From Microbacterium foliorum (GTDB taxonomy: Bacteria; Actinomycetota; Actinomycetes; Actinomycetales; Microbacteriaceae), in the NCBI RefSeq assembly GCF_006385575.1, contig NZ_CP041040.1, positions 1,364,001-1,428,000 of the forward strand: a stretch of 64,000 nucleotides of DNA, written 5' to 3'. Shown here piece after piece: positions 17,501 to 25,550 of this stretch (positions are counted from its first letter, which is position 1; each line of letters begins with the position of its first letter). The notes under the pieces were generated by a model that worked only from the letters and a program-made list of their open reading frames with translations, was not told the origin of the DNA and did no database searches. Position numbers and translations under genes: made by a program.

Positions 17501-18184
17501 CATCAGCGCGCGGGTGCCGTCGGGCTTCGGCAGGTCGATGGCGATGCCGAGGTTCACGTGCGCCGGCGCCACGACCGAGGGCTTGCCGTCGATCTCGGCG
17601 TAGAACACGTTCTGGCTGCGGAAATCGTCGAGCGTGCGGATGAGCGCCCAGCCGATGAGGTGCGTGAAGCTGATCTTGCCGCCACGGGTGCGAGCCATGT
17701 GGTTGTTGATGACGATGCGGTTGTCGATCATCAGCTTCGCGGGCACCGTGCGGACGCTGGTTGCGGTGGGGACGGTCAGGGACTCGTCCATGTTCGCGGC
17801 GAGGGTCTTGGGCAGACCGCGGAGCGGCGTGACCTTGTCTTCTTCGGCGGGCTCCGCCGACTCCGGAGCCTCGGCCTTCGCCGCGGGCTTGGGGGCCTGC
17901 GCGGGGATCGGGGCCGCAGCTGCGGGCTTGGTGGTGGTGCGCGCCACGGGCTGTGCACCGATCACGGGGATGGGTGCGGTCACCGGATGCGCGGGCTGCT
18001 CGGCAGCGGGTGCGGGAGCTGCGGTGCCGGTCGCGGCATCCGACTGGTACTTCTCGAGAATGGGCCACCATTCCTTGTCGACGGAGTCGCGGTTCACCTT
18101 GTACTGCTCGTAGAGCTCTTCGACGAGCCAGGAATTGGCTCCGAACCCCCCGTCGCCCCCGACGCCGGTCACCTGGTTCGACAC
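14501..18184 (-). CDS. kgd: Multifunctional 2-oxoglutarate metabolism enzyme (E1-E2 fusion)
   Basis: This 1227-residue actinobacterial enzyme fuses a truncated E2 succinyltransferase with the thiamine-diphosphate E1 of 2-oxoglutarate dehydrogenase. The N-terminus (NSWLVEELYEQYK) is the E1 docking helix, followed by an Ala/Pro linker (about 50-130). The acyltransferase domain contains TYDHRVIQGAGSGEFL, and the E1 domain has GMAHRGRLNVL, the GDAAFAGQGV ThDP segment and NNQVGFTT. In mycobacteria it works with Lpd/DlaT and is inhibited by GarA. I chose GTG 18184, which gives VSNQVTGVG and has GAGGG upstream. In-frame ATG 18217 is the alternative. A TAGGCT at 18271-18276 may be its -10. Confidence 0.95.
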   Translation of the reverse strand: MSNQVTGVGGDGGFGANSWLVEELYEQYKVNRDSVDKEWWPILEKYQSDAATGTAAPAPAAEQPAHPVTAPIPVIGAQPVARTTTKPAAAAPIPAQAPKPAAKAEAPESAEPAEEDKVTPLRGLPKTLAANMDESLTVPTATSVRTVPAKLMIDNRIVINNHMARTRGGKISFTHLIGWALIRTLDDFRSQNVFYAEIDGKPSVVAPAHVNLGIAIDLPKPDGTRALMVPSIKRADTLTFSEYLVAYEDLVTRARNNKLTAADFQGTTVSLTNPGGIGTVHSVPRLMKGQGCIIGAGALEYPAEFQGASEKTLNELAIGKTITLTSTYDHRVIQGAGSGEFLKKVHELLIGQRGFYDDIFAALRIPYSPIRWNPDIAVDLAERVDKQSRVQELINSFRVRGHLMADIDPLEYVQRSHPDLEIESHGLTFWDLDREFVTGGFGGRRVAKLRDILGVLRDSYCRTLGIEYMHIQDPEQRRWFQEKVEVKYQKPGHDEQLRVLRKLNEAEAFETFLQTKFVGQKRFSLEGGESLVPLLDEILQGAATSGLEGAAIGMAHRGRLNVLTNIAGKTYGHVFQEFEGTQTPGNQRGSGDVKYHLGTEGTFVADDGSELPVYLAANPSHLETVDGVLEGIVRAKQDRKPIGTFAWLPILVHGDAAFAGQGVVVETLQMSQLRGYRTGGTIHVVVNNQVGFTTLPNDSRSSVYATDVAKTIQAPVFHVNGDDPEAVIHVAQLAFEYRERFHRDVVIDLVCYRRRGHNEGDDPSMTQPLMTDLIQAKRSVRKLYTESLVGRGDITEEEYDEAKADFQNRLEIAFAETHAAETGANQIPQDLPPADEQVGAPEITGVSNEVIQLIGDAFVNKPEGFTVHPKLQQQLEKRLDMSRNGNIDWGFGELLAFGSLLVEGTPVRLAGQDSRRGTFVQRHATLHDRANGQEWLPLSNLSESQGRFFVYDSLLSEYAALGFEYGYSVEAPEALVLWEAQFGDFVNGAQSVIDEYISAAEQKWGQQSSVTLLLPHGYEGQGPDHSSSRIERFLQMCAQDNMIVARPSTPASYFHLLRRQAYARPRKPLIVFTPKAMLRLRGATSPVEAFTQGRFEPVIDDGRGLDRNAVKRVLVHSGKVHWDLKAELEKNPNPEVALVRLEQLYPTPIDGLKAITDSYPNAELVWVQEEPENQGAWPFLALAFADVPGDRSFRPVSRPASASPATGSSKVHAAEQAKLLRDALTIS

Positions 18185-18331
18185 GCTCGATCGCCCTCTT
18201 TCATCGCTGAAGTCCATATGTGCACACCGGGTCGCAGGATGCGTCCGGGCCCGCACACTCTCGACTTCCCAGCCTAACGTGTTTCCTCGCCCGATCGTCG
18301 AAGGCATGCGCCCTCGACGCCGCGATCTGAG

Positions 18332-18337
18332 TACCGT
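18332..18337 (+). promoter_or_regulatory. -10 box of guaB1, leaderless arrangement
   Basis: TACCGT stands 6 nt before the ATG at 18344. Confidence 0.45.
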
Positions 18338-18343
18338 GGGGGT

Positions 18344-19798
18344 ATGGAGTTCTCCGGTGAGTCACCCACAGTCGATCTGACCTATTCCGACGTGTTCCTC
18401 GTGCCGCGACGATCCGCGGTCACCAGCCGTCTGCAGGTCGATCTGACCCCGCAGGACGGTACCCCGGCCACTCTCCCGATCGTGGCCTCGAACATGAACT
18501 CCGTCACAGGCCCCCGGCTCGCAGCGGTGCTCGCGCGGCGCGGCGGACTCGGTGTGCTCCCGCAGGACATGCCGCTGCAGGGTCTCGATGCCGCGATCCG
18601 CGACGTCAAGGCTCAGCCGGTGCTGTGGGACACGCCGATCGTGCTGCCTCCCGAGGCATCGGTGTCGGACGCACTCCGGCTGATGCCCGCGACCGCGGGT
18701 CACGGCATCGTCGTGGCCACGGGTGAGGCCCCGTACGATGCGGAGCGGATTCTCGGCGTCCTGGCTGCGACACGACTGGCCACCGCACTGCCGGACGCGC
18801 AGCTGGGCGACCTCGTGCATGCCGGCACGCCGTCTCTCGATGCGGATGACATCGGATCAGAGCGTCATGCGTTCGATGTGATCACCGATGCGGGCGTCGA
18901 CATGGTGACGATCACTCATCATGGGCACCTCGTCGGAACGCTCAGCGCGCGCAGCGCCCTGCGATCGACGCTGTATCGGTCGGCGCTGGACAGCGACGGC
19001 CGCCTCGCCGTCGCGGCGGCGGTGGGCATCAACGGAGACGTCGCCGCCAAGGCGAAGGCCCTCGCGGACGCCGGCGTGGACGTGCTCGTGGTCGATACGG
19101 CGCACGGACACCAGGAGGGGATGCTGCGAGCACTGAGCGCCGTCGCCGCCCTGAACCTCGGCATCCCGATCGTGGCGGGCAACATCGTCACCGCCGACGG
19201 CGTCAAGGACCTCGTCGAGGCGGGCGCCTCGATCCTCAAGGTCGGTGTCGGGCCCGGCGCCATGTGCACGACGCGCATGATGACCGCCGTCGGCCGCCCG
19301 CAGTTCTCGGCTGTGCTCGAGACGGCCCAGGCCGCACAGGAGCTCGGCGCGCACGTGTGGGCGGACGGGGGAGTGCGCTACCCGCGCGATGTGGCACTCG
19401 CGCTCGCCGCCGGTGCCGCATCGGTCATGGTCGGCTCCTGGTTCGCGGGCACGATCGAGGCGCCAGGCGAGCTGCAGAGCGACGCCGAGGGTCGCATCTA
19501 CAAGGAGTCCTGGGGCATGGCCTCCACGAAGGCGGTGCAGGCCCGGTTCGGGCGCCTCGACGCGTACGAGCGCGCCCGCAAGGAGCTGTTCGCGGAGGGG
19601 ATCTCGTCGTCGAAGATCTACCTCGACCCGCTGCGCCCGGGGCTCGAGGATCTGCTCGACATGATCACTTCGGGCGTGCGCTCGTCATTCACGTATGCCG
19701 GTGCCTCGTCGGTGCCCGAGTTCCATGAACGGGCGCTCGTCGGGCTGCAGTCCGCCGCCGGGTACGAGGAGGGCAAAGCGCTCCCGGTCAGCTGGTAG
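18344..19798 (+). CDS. guaB1: GuaB1-family IMP dehydrogenase-related protein, probable GMP reductase
   Basis: The 484-residue TIM-barrel protein has an IMPDH/GMPR catalytic domain interrupted by a CBS pair (about 95-205). The NAD/nucleotide loop GVGPGAMCTTR holds the catalytic cysteine C308, and DTAHGH (251-256) and ADGGVRYPRD mark the phosphate-binding side. Actinobacterial GuaB1 proteins have been shown to act as GMP reductases regulated through their CBS domains, returning GMP to IMP for purine salvage. The start is fixed by the -10 box. It is divergent from kgd. Confidence 0.92.
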   Translation: MEFSGESPTVDLTYSDVFLVPRRSAVTSRLQVDLTPQDGTPATLPIVASNMNSVTGPRLAAVLARRGGLGVLPQDMPLQGLDAAIRDVKAQPVLWDTPIVLPPEASVSDALRLMPATAGHGIVVATGEAPYDAERILGVLAATRLATALPDAQLGDLVHAGTPSLDADDIGSERHAFDVITDAGVDMVTITHHGHLVGTLSARSALRSTLYRSALDSDGRLAVAAAVGINGDVAAKAKALADAGVDVLVVDTAHGHQEGMLRALSAVAALNLGIPIVAGNIVTADGVKDLVEAGASILKVGVGPGAMCTTRMMTAVGRPQFSAVLETAQAAQELGAHVWADGGVRYPRDVALALAAGAASVMVGSWFAGTIEAPGELQSDAEGRIYKESWGMASTKAVQARFGRLDAYERARKELFAEGISSSKIYLDPLRPGLEDLLDMITSGVRSSFTYAGASSVPEFHERALVGLQSAAGYEEGKALPVSW

Positions 19799-19828
19799 CG
19801 CTCCGTGCTCGATCGCGCTGCGATCCCG

Positions 19829-19834
19829 TAGAAT
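19829..19834 (+). promoter_or_regulatory. -10 box for the CorC-type operon leader
   Basis: TAGAAT lies 10 nt before the leader ORF start at 19845, giving a short predicted leader of about 3-4 nt before that ORF. Confidence 0.4.
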
Positions 19835-19844
19835 CGTGGACACC

Positions 19845-19913
19845 ATGGACGACCCTCCCAGTTGTAGTACATCGCCCCATTGCCCGCCTTCCCGCACCGG
19901 GAGGAACGACTGA
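19845..19913 (+). CDS. Short leader ORF coupled to the first CorC-type gene
   Basis: A 22-codon ORF begins ATG at 19845 and ends TGA at 19911-19913, where the last A is the first base of the next gene's ATG (TGATG). The peptide has five prolines, including two PP pairs (DDPPS and CPPS), two cysteines and a C-terminal TGRND. Its 3' half contains the GGGAGGAA that serves the downstream start. It is too short for standard gene callers. A regulatory leader peptide is an inference from its position, promoter and stop-start overlap; chance occurrence is possible. Confidence 0.4.
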   Translation: MDDPPSCSTSPHCPPSRTGRND

Positions 19914-21229
19914 TGGATTACATCCTCTTGGGCGTGGGGCTTCTGCTCACCGTGGGCACCGGGCTGTTCGTCGCGAGCGAGTTCGCCCTCGTCAATCTCG
20001 ACCGCGCCGATCTCGAAGCGCGTCAGGCCCGCGGCGAATCCCGCTTGTCGCTGACCATCAGCGCGCTGAAGCACACCTCGACCCACCTGTCGTCCGCTCA
20101 ACTCGGCATCACGCTGACGACGCTGCTGACCGGGTACACGATGGAGCCCGCGCTCTCCAACCTCCTCGGCCCGACTCTCGTGGCATGGAGCATCCCTGAG
20201 GCCGCCGTCGGCCCGATCGCGACGATCGTCGCGATGCTGGTCGCCACGGTGCTGTCGATGATCCTCGGCGAGCTGGTGCCCAAGAACTTCGCCCTGGCTC
20301 TGCCGCTCGCGACAGCCAAGCTCGTCATGCCGTTCCAGGTCGCGTTCACGACCGTCTTCAAGCCTGCCGTCGTCGTGCTCAACGGCAGTGCGAACGGCGT
20401 CCTGCGGAGCATGGGGATCGAGCCGAAGGAAGAGCTGTCGGGTGCGCGCTCCGCTGAGGAGCTCTCCTCTCTCGTGCGCCGCTCGGCGAGTGCCGGTCTG
20501 CTCGAAGCCGATACCGCGAGCCTGCTCGACCGCACGCTGACGTTCTCCCGATTGACGGCTGCCGACGTGATGACGGCTCGTCCGAGCATGCACGCCCTCG
20601 CGGCCGGCGACTCGGCCGACGACGTCATCCAGCTCGCCCGCCGGACCGGACACAGCCGATTCCCCGTCTACGACGACGATCTCGACGACATCACGGGTGT
20701 CGTGCACCTGAAGGCCGCGATCTCCGTTCCGCGTGATCGGCGAGCCGAGGTGCCAGTGGGCGCGCTCTCGACCGATCCGCTTCGCGTCCCCGAGACCGTG
20801 CACGTCGACGCGCTCATCTCGGAGCTCAGAGCCCGCGGATATCAGCTGGCCGTCGTGGTCGACGAGTACGGCGGAACAGCCGGTCTCGTCACGCTGGAAG
20901 ATCTCGTGGAAGAGCTCGTGGGCGAGGTCTCGGACGAGCACGACCGCACACGCGCCGGAGTGGTCCGCGGCCGAGACGGCATAACCTTCCCCGGAGAGCT
21001 GCGGCCCGACGAGCTTCGAAGCAGGGCTGGAGTGGAGGTTCCGGAGGGTGACGTGTACGACACCGTGGCCGGCTATGTCATGAGCATCCTCGAGCGCGTC
21101 CCGTCCGTGGGCGACGAGGTCGAGCTCGACACCGGCAAGCTCCAGGTCGTCCGCATGGACGGACGCCGTGTCGACCGCATCCGATACGTCCCGAGTACGG
21201 ATCTTCCCGCAGAGGTGGTCGGACGATGA
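19913..21229 (+). CDS. CNNM/CorC-type transporter (hemolysin family), first copy
   Basis: This 438-residue membrane protein has a DUF21/CNNM transmembrane domain of four helices (about 1-190), a CBS pair (about 205-325, with MTARPSMHAL and FPVYDDDLDDITGVVH) and a C-terminal CorC_HlyC domain (about 345-425, PDELRSRAGVEVPEGDVYDTVAGYVM). Bacterial relatives (MpfA, CorB/CorC) export magnesium or cobalt. The ATG at 19913 follows GGGAGGAA and overlaps the stop of the 22-codon leader ORF. The stop overlaps the next gene by 4 bp. The older name 'hemolysin' is misleading. Confidence 0.92.
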   Translation: MDYILLGVGLLLTVGTGLFVASEFALVNLDRADLEARQARGESRLSLTISALKHTSTHLSSAQLGITLTTLLTGYTMEPALSNLLGPTLVAWSIPEAAVGPIATIVAMLVATVLSMILGELVPKNFALALPLATAKLVMPFQVAFTTVFKPAVVVLNGSANGVLRSMGIEPKEELSGARSAEELSSLVRRSASAGLLEADTASLLDRTLTFSRLTAADVMTARPSMHALAAGDSADDVIQLARRTGHSRFPVYDDDLDDITGVVHLKAAISVPRDRRAEVPVGALSTDPLRVPETVHVDALISELRARGYQLAVVVDEYGGTAGLVTLEDLVEELVGEVSDEHDRTRAGVVRGRDGITFPGELRPDELRSRAGVEVPEGDVYDTVAGYVMSILERVPSVGDEVELDTGKLQVVRMDGRRVDRIRYVPSTDLPAEVVGR

Positions 21230-22287
21230 ACGACTGGGGAGGACTGGCCTGGCTGGTCGTGCTGCTCGTGGCGAACGCGTTCTTCGTGGGCGCCGAGTTC
21301 GCGGTGATCTCCGCGCGCCGGTCGCAGATCGAGCCGAAGGCCGACCGCGGATCGCGCGCCGCCAAGACCGCGCTCTTCGCGATGGAGCATGCGACACTCA
21401 TGCTCGCGACGTCTCAGCTGGGCATCACGATCTGCTCGCTGCTGATCCTGAACGTCTCCGAACCTGCGATCCACCACCTGCTCGCCGTGCCGCTGCACGC
21501 GCTCGGCTGGTCGGACGGTGTCGTCGATGCCGTGTCGTTCGCGATCGCTCTGCTGATCGTGTCGTTCCTGCACGTGGTGTTCGGCGAGATGGTGCCGAAG
21601 AACCTCGCGTTCTCGCTGCCTGAGCGAGCGGTGCTCATCCTCGCGCCGCCGCTCGTGTTCGTGTCGAAGATCTTCATGCCGGTGATCTGGGTGCTGAACG
21701 CGGCCGCCAACGGCGTGCTGCGGCTGTTCCGGGTCGAGCCGAAGAACGAGGCCGCTTCGACGTTCACGCTCGACGAGGTCGCGACGATCGTCGACCAGTC
21801 TCGGCGCGAGGGAGTGCTCACCGATACGGCGGGCACTGTGGCGGCAGCAGTGGAGTTCACCGACAAGAAGGCTCGCGATGTGGCCGTGCCGCTCAGCGAT
21901 CTCGTGACGCTTCCGCAGTCGGCGACTCCGGACGACGTCGAGAAGGCCGTCGCTCGCTACGGGTTCTCGCGCTATGTGATCGTCGACGACGACGGGGTGC
22001 CTGTCGGATACGTCCACCTCAAGGACGTCCTGCGGGCATCGGACGGACCGGGTGCCGCTGAGAAGCTGGTCGAGCCGCTGCCCGCGAAGCGCATCAACCA
22101 CATGGTTCCGGTGCAGGAGGACACCGATCTGGAGGACGCGCTCGCGGTGATGCGCCGAGCAGGGCGTCACCTCGCGAAGGTGCGGGACTCCCAGGGCCGC
22201 ACGACCGCCGTGCTCTTCCTCGAGGACATCCTCGAGGAGCTCGTCGGCGAGGTGCAGGATGCGACCCGTCGCATCCGCGGCCACTGA
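21226..22287 (+). CDS. CNNM/CorC-type transporter, second copy without CorC_HlyC domain
   Basis: The 353-residue paralogue of its upstream neighbour keeps the CNNM membrane domain (about 1-185, with GEMVPKNLAFSLPE) and a CBS pair (about 205-335), but ends after the second CBS (LFLEDILEELVGEV) and lacks the C-terminal CorC_HlyC domain. It starts within the stop of the first copy (ATGA), so the two are probably made together and may form a heteromeric metal exporter. A terminator follows 14 bp later. Tandem long-plus-short pairs are common in Actinobacteria. Confidence 0.92.
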   Translation: MNDWGGLAWLVVLLVANAFFVGAEFAVISARRSQIEPKADRGSRAAKTALFAMEHATLMLATSQLGITICSLLILNVSEPAIHHLLAVPLHALGWSDGVVDAVSFAIALLIVSFLHVVFGEMVPKNLAFSLPERAVLILAPPLVFVSKIFMPVIWVLNAAANGVLRLFRVEPKNEAASTFTLDEVATIVDQSRREGVLTDTAGTVAAAVEFTDKKARDVAVPLSDLVTLPQSATPDDVEKAVARYGFSRYVIVDDDGVPVGYVHLKDVLRASDGPGAAEKLVEPLPAKRINHMVPVQEDTDLEDALAVMRRAGRHLAKVRDSQGRTTAVLFLEDILEELVGEVQDATRRIRGH

Positions 22288-22300
22288 TCTGCGTTCACGC

Positions 22301-22336
22301 AGAAGCCCCCGAGTCCATGCGGACCCGGGGGCTTCT
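22301..22336. terminator. Bidirectional terminator between the CorC-type operon and the ene-reductase gene
   Basis: An 11 bp outer stem (22301-22311 with 22326-22336, AGAAGCCCCCG arm) plus an inner 4 bp GTCC/GGAC lies between convergent genes. Confidence 0.85.
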
Positions 22337-22350
22337 CTGCGGGGTGCGTG

Positions 22351-23418
22351 TCAGCGCCAACGCGCCCGCTCGTACTGGGGCGGCCAGATGATCTCGGCTC
22401 CGAGCTCGTGCGCGGCCCGGAGTGCGAAGTGCGGATCGCGCAGCCACTCCCGGCCCGCGAAGATCGCATCCGCCGCACCGTCGGCGAGCACCCGCTCCGC
22501 CTGCTCGGCGGCGGTGATCAGCCCGACCGCCGTCACCGGGATGCGTCCTCCCTGGCGCACGGTCTCGGCGAGCGGCACCTGATAGCCGGGGAAGACGCTG
22601 ATCTGCTGGTGGGCCACGAGCCCTCCGCTGGAGACGTCGATGAGGTCGGCCCCGTGCTCGGTCGCCCAGGCGCTCACCGTCGCCGCCTCGTCGGGGGTGA
22701 AACCGCCCTCGGCGTGATCGGTCGCCGAGATGCGCACGAACACCGGCACACCGTCTCCGGCGACCTCGCGGATCACATCCACCACGCGGAGGAGCAGCCG
22801 AGCGCGGTTCTCGAGCGACCCGCCGTACTCGTCGCCTCGCAGATTCGAGAGCGGAGAGAGGAACTGGTGCAGCAGGTACCCGTGCGCGCCATGGACCTCG
22901 AGCACGTCGAAGCCGGCGTCGAGGGCACGGCGGGTCGCCGTCGCGAACCCCTCGACCACGGCGTCGATGCCGTCCTGATCGAGCGCCGCGGGTTCCGCGA
23001 AGCCGTCGAACGGGACGGCGGAGGGGGCCGTGGTCGTCCATCCGCCCTGCGATTCGGGCACCGAGCCGCGCTCGTCGGCCCAGGGCCACCACGTCGACGC
23101 CTTGCGGCCGGCGTGCGCGAGCTGGATGCCCGCAGCAGCGCCGCGCGCATGGATCGCCTCGACGACCGGCACCCACGCGTCGCGCTGCTCGTCGTTCCAG
23201 AGCCCGGCATCCCGAGGCGAGATGCGGCCTTCCGGCATGACGGCCGTCGCCTCGGCCACGATCAGACCGGCACCGCCGGAGGCGAACTGGGCGAGGTGGG
23301 TGTGGTGCCATTCCTGCACGACGCCGTCGACCGCGCTGTACATGCACATGGGAGACACCCAGAGCCGGTTGCGGAACGTGACGGAACGGATGCTCAGCGG
23401 GGAGAAGAGAATGCTCAC
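22351..23418 (-). CDS. namA: Old yellow enzyme family NADPH:flavin oxidoreductase, YqjM/NamA-like
   Basis: The 355-residue FMN TIM-barrel enzyme reduces activated C=C bonds (ene-reductase). It begins LFSPLSIRSVTFRNRLWVSPM with the YqjM-type SPMCMYS, has the QLAHAGRKAS strand, the substrate-binding HGAHGYLLHQFLSPLSN and a C-terminal GREWLRDPHFALRAA. The cysteine in SPMC is the redox-tuning residue of the YqjM class. The start is GTG at 23418 with TAGCGT exactly 6 nt upstream. It is divergent from nnrD with overlapping promoter zones. Physiological substrate unknown. Confidence 0.92.
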   Translation of the reverse strand: MSILFSPLSIRSVTFRNRLWVSPMCMYSAVDGVVQEWHHTHLAQFASGGAGLIVAEATAVMPEGRISPRDAGLWNDEQRDAWVPVVEAIHARGAAAGIQLAHAGRKASTWWPWADERGSVPESQGGWTTTAPSAVPFDGFAEPAALDQDGIDAVVEGFATATRRALDAGFDVLEVHGAHGYLLHQFLSPLSNLRGDEYGGSLENRARLLLRVVDVIREVAGDGVPVFVRISATDHAEGGFTPDEAATVSAWATEHGADLIDVSSGGLVAHQQISVFPGYQVPLAETVRQGGRIPVTAVGLITAAEQAERVLADGAADAIFAGREWLRDPHFALRAAHELGAEIIWPPQYERARWR

Positions 23419-23424
23419 CCCTCG

Positions 23425-23430
23425 ACGCTA
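23425..23430 (-). promoter_or_regulatory. -10 box of the ene-reductase gene, leaderless arrangement
   Basis: TAGCGT on the minus strand, 6 nt before GTG 23418. Confidence 0.5.
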
Positions 23431-23462
23431 CCGGCCGGGTGGGGCGGTGCGGGCCATCGCAC

Positions 23463-23468
23463 TAACGT
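23463..23468 (+). promoter_or_regulatory. -10 box of nnrD, leaderless arrangement
   Basis: TAACGT on the plus strand, 6 nt before ATG 23475. It is back to back with the -10 of the divergent gene, 32 bp away. Confidence 0.5.
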
Positions 23469-23474
23469 GGAGTC

Positions 23475-24311
23475 ATGCCCGACGCACGCGACTGGTCCCG
23501 CGACGACACCGCACGCTTCCTGCGCGTGCCCGGAGCCGACGACGACAAGTATTCTCGCGGCGTCGTCGGCCTGCGCACGGGATCATCCGCCTACCCGGGT
23601 GCCGCGGTGCTCGGCGTCGAGGCGGCGTGGCGCGCCGGCGCCGGGTTCGTGCATTACATCGGAGACGGCCGAGCTGCAGACGCCGTGATCGCCCGGCGCC
23701 CGGAGACCGTGGTCAGTCCGCGCGCGGCCGGCGTGCGCGTCGGCGCCTGGGTGATCGGATCAGGGACGGATGCCGCGAGCAGGAGCCCTGAGGCGCAGCG
23801 CGAGCTGCGCGACCTGCTCGACGGGGTCGTGCCTGTGATCGTCGATGCGGGAGCACTCGACCTGGCGCGGGGGAGTCGTGCGCCGCGGGTGCTGACGCCA
23901 CATGGCCGTGAGTTCGAGCGTCTGCAGGATCAGCTCGGACACGACGCCGTCGATGACCGCATCAGCGCTGTCGCCCGGGTCGCGAATGCCGTAGGCGCCG
24001 TCGTGCTGCTCAAGGGCGCGCAGACGCTGATCGCGGATCCGGAAGGACTCGTCATCCGTGTGGAGGCGCGCACCGGTTGGCTCGCGACGGCGGGCACCGG
24101 CGATGTCCTCGGCGGGGTGCTCGGTGCGCTGATCGCCGCGAACCTCGACGCGCCACTGGCCGAGGTCGCGGCGGCAGCCGCCTGGTTGCACGGCCGAGCC
24201 GGTGTCATCGCCGCCGGCTCGGGCGCGGACGGCGGCGCGACGGGGCATCCGATCGTGGCCCTCGATGTCGCGGAGGCCCTGCCTCGCGCATTCTCGGACG
24301 TCGTCGCGTGA
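23475..24311 (+). CDS. nnrD: ADP-dependent (S)-NAD(P)H-hydrate dehydratase
   Basis: This 278-residue ribokinase-fold enzyme repairs hydrated NAD(P)H. Diagnostic segments are KYSRG (25-29), GSSAYPGAA, the TPHGREFERL strand (141-150), KGAQTLIA and the catalytic TAGTGDVLGG (D210). It lacks the N-terminal epimerase domain found in bifunctional Nnr proteins, so the epimerase must be encoded elsewhere. The start is set by a -10 box 6 nt upstream, and its stop overlaps the following GTG, coupling it to a membrane glycosyltransferase. That pairing has no obvious metabolic logic. Confidence 0.92.
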   Translation: MPDARDWSRDDTARFLRVPGADDDKYSRGVVGLRTGSSAYPGAAVLGVEAAWRAGAGFVHYIGDGRAADAVIARRPETVVSPRAAGVRVGAWVIGSGTDAASRSPEAQRELRDLLDGVVPVIVDAGALDLARGSRAPRVLTPHGREFERLQDQLGHDAVDDRISAVARVANAVGAVVLLKGAQTLIADPEGLVIRVEARTGWLATAGTGDVLGGVLGALIAANLDAPLAEVAAAAAWLHGRAGVIAAGSGADGGATGHPIVALDVAEALPRAFSDVVA

Positions 24312-25546
24312 GTCGCACCTCCTCGATGCGTCTCGTCGCGCTGTGGGGCGCCTTCGGACTCGTGCACCTCGTCACGGCGGTCGCCGGCTGGCTGTATCCG
24401 AGCCAGCCGATGGGCGACGTGGTGCTGGTGTACGAGCCCTGGTCGTCGGCGGCGCTCTCGGGTGGGCCGATCGTCGGAGTCACCGAGACGTGGGTCTACC
24501 CGCAGCTCGCGCTCGTGCCCATGCTCTTCGCGAAGATCCTGTCGACACCGCTCATCGCGGCGATGGGGGCCTCCGGGGCTTATCTGATCGCGTGGGCGGT
24601 GCTCGTCACGGTGCTCGATGCGATCGCCTTCGCCGTGCTCGTCGGGCGTTCGCCGTCGCAGCCACGGCGGATGGCCGCGTGGTTCTGGATCACCGCCCTG
24701 CTTCTGCTGGGACCGATCGCGATGTACCGCATCGACGCGATCACGGTGCCGCTCGCGGTGGTCGGCGGACTCTGGCTGATGCGCCGTCCCGCTGCCGCCG
24801 CCGCACTGCTGGCGGTCGGCGCCTGGATCAAGATCTGGCCGGGCGCGCTGCTGCTCGCAGCTGTGGTGGCTGCCCGGAGCCGGATGCGGGTTCTGCTCAG
24901 CGCCGCGGCCGTATCGGCTGCCGTCCTCATCGTGCTGGTCGCCGTCGGGGCCGATACCGAGATCTTCGGATTCCTGACGGAGCAGACGGGACGCGGTCTG
25001 CAGATCGAGGCCGTCGCTGCGACCCCGTTCCTGTGGCTCACGATCGCCGGAGCCGCCCGCATCGAGTACAGCTTCGACATCCTGACCTTCCAGATCAGCG
25101 CCCAGGGTGCGGATGCCGTCAGCGCTCTGCTCACACCGCTGATGGCGGTCGTCGTCGTCGTGATCACCGTGATCGGCGGGTTCAAGGCGTCACGCGGCGC
25201 GTCCTTCGCCCGGCTGTTCCCTCCACTCGCGTTGAGTCTCGTGGCGACCCTGATCGTCCTGAACAAGGTGGGCTCTCCGCAGTTCCAGACGTGGCTGGTC
25301 GCTCCGGCCATCCTCTGGTTCGTCCTCGACCGCACGCGAGCCGCGGCCCCCGCGGTGCTCGTGCTCGCGCTGTGCGCTCTCACGTGCTTGATCTATCCGC
25401 TCAGCTACGACGCGCTGCTGCGCGCAGAGACGCTGCCCATCACCGTCCTGACGTTGCGCAATATCGGTCTCGTCGTGCTCCTCGCCGCCGGCATCCGCGC
25501 CCTCGTCCGCGTGCCCGCCCATCGTCCGTCCACCACCAGGGAGTGA
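24308..25546 (+). CDS. Polytopic membrane glycosyltransferase, GT87/DUF2029-like
   Basis: The 412-residue protein has about ten transmembrane helices. Early on it has a VLVYEPW segment and an acidic ETWVYPQLAL stretch, as in GT-C enzymes that use polyprenyl-phosphate sugars (mannosyl- or arabinosyltransferases). KIWPGALLLAA and KVGSPQFQTWLVAP are typical of the DUF2029/GT87 group. The GTG at 24308 overlaps the nnrD stop (GTGA). The likely role is in cell-envelope glycan or lipoglycan assembly; acceptor and donor are unknown. Confidence 0.8.
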   Translation: MSRTSSMRLVALWGAFGLVHLVTAVAGWLYPSQPMGDVVLVYEPWSSAALSGGPIVGVTETWVYPQLALVPMLFAKILSTPLIAAMGASGAYLIAWAVLVTVLDAIAFAVLVGRSPSQPRRMAAWFWITALLLLGPIAMYRIDAITVPLAVVGGLWLMRRPAAAAALLAVGAWIKIWPGALLLAAVVAARSRMRVLLSAAAVSAAVLIVLVAVGADTEIFGFLTEQTGRGLQIEAVAATPFLWLTIAGAARIEYSFDILTFQISAQGADAVSALLTPLMAVVVVVITVIGGFKASRGASFARLFPPLALSLVATLIVLNKVGSPQFQTWLVAPAILWFVLDRTRAAAPAVLVLALCALTCLIYPLSYDALLRAETLPITVLTLRNIGLVVLLAAGIRALVRVPAHRPSTTRE

Positions 25547-25550
25547 ACCC

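Noticed and set aside
14471..18277. A 1268-codon open frame on the plus strand opposite kgd
   Set aside because: Its protein is composed of low-complexity Glu/Leu/Arg/Val/Asp runs typical of an antisense shadow in GC-rich DNA, while the minus strand encodes all the conserved Kgd motifs.
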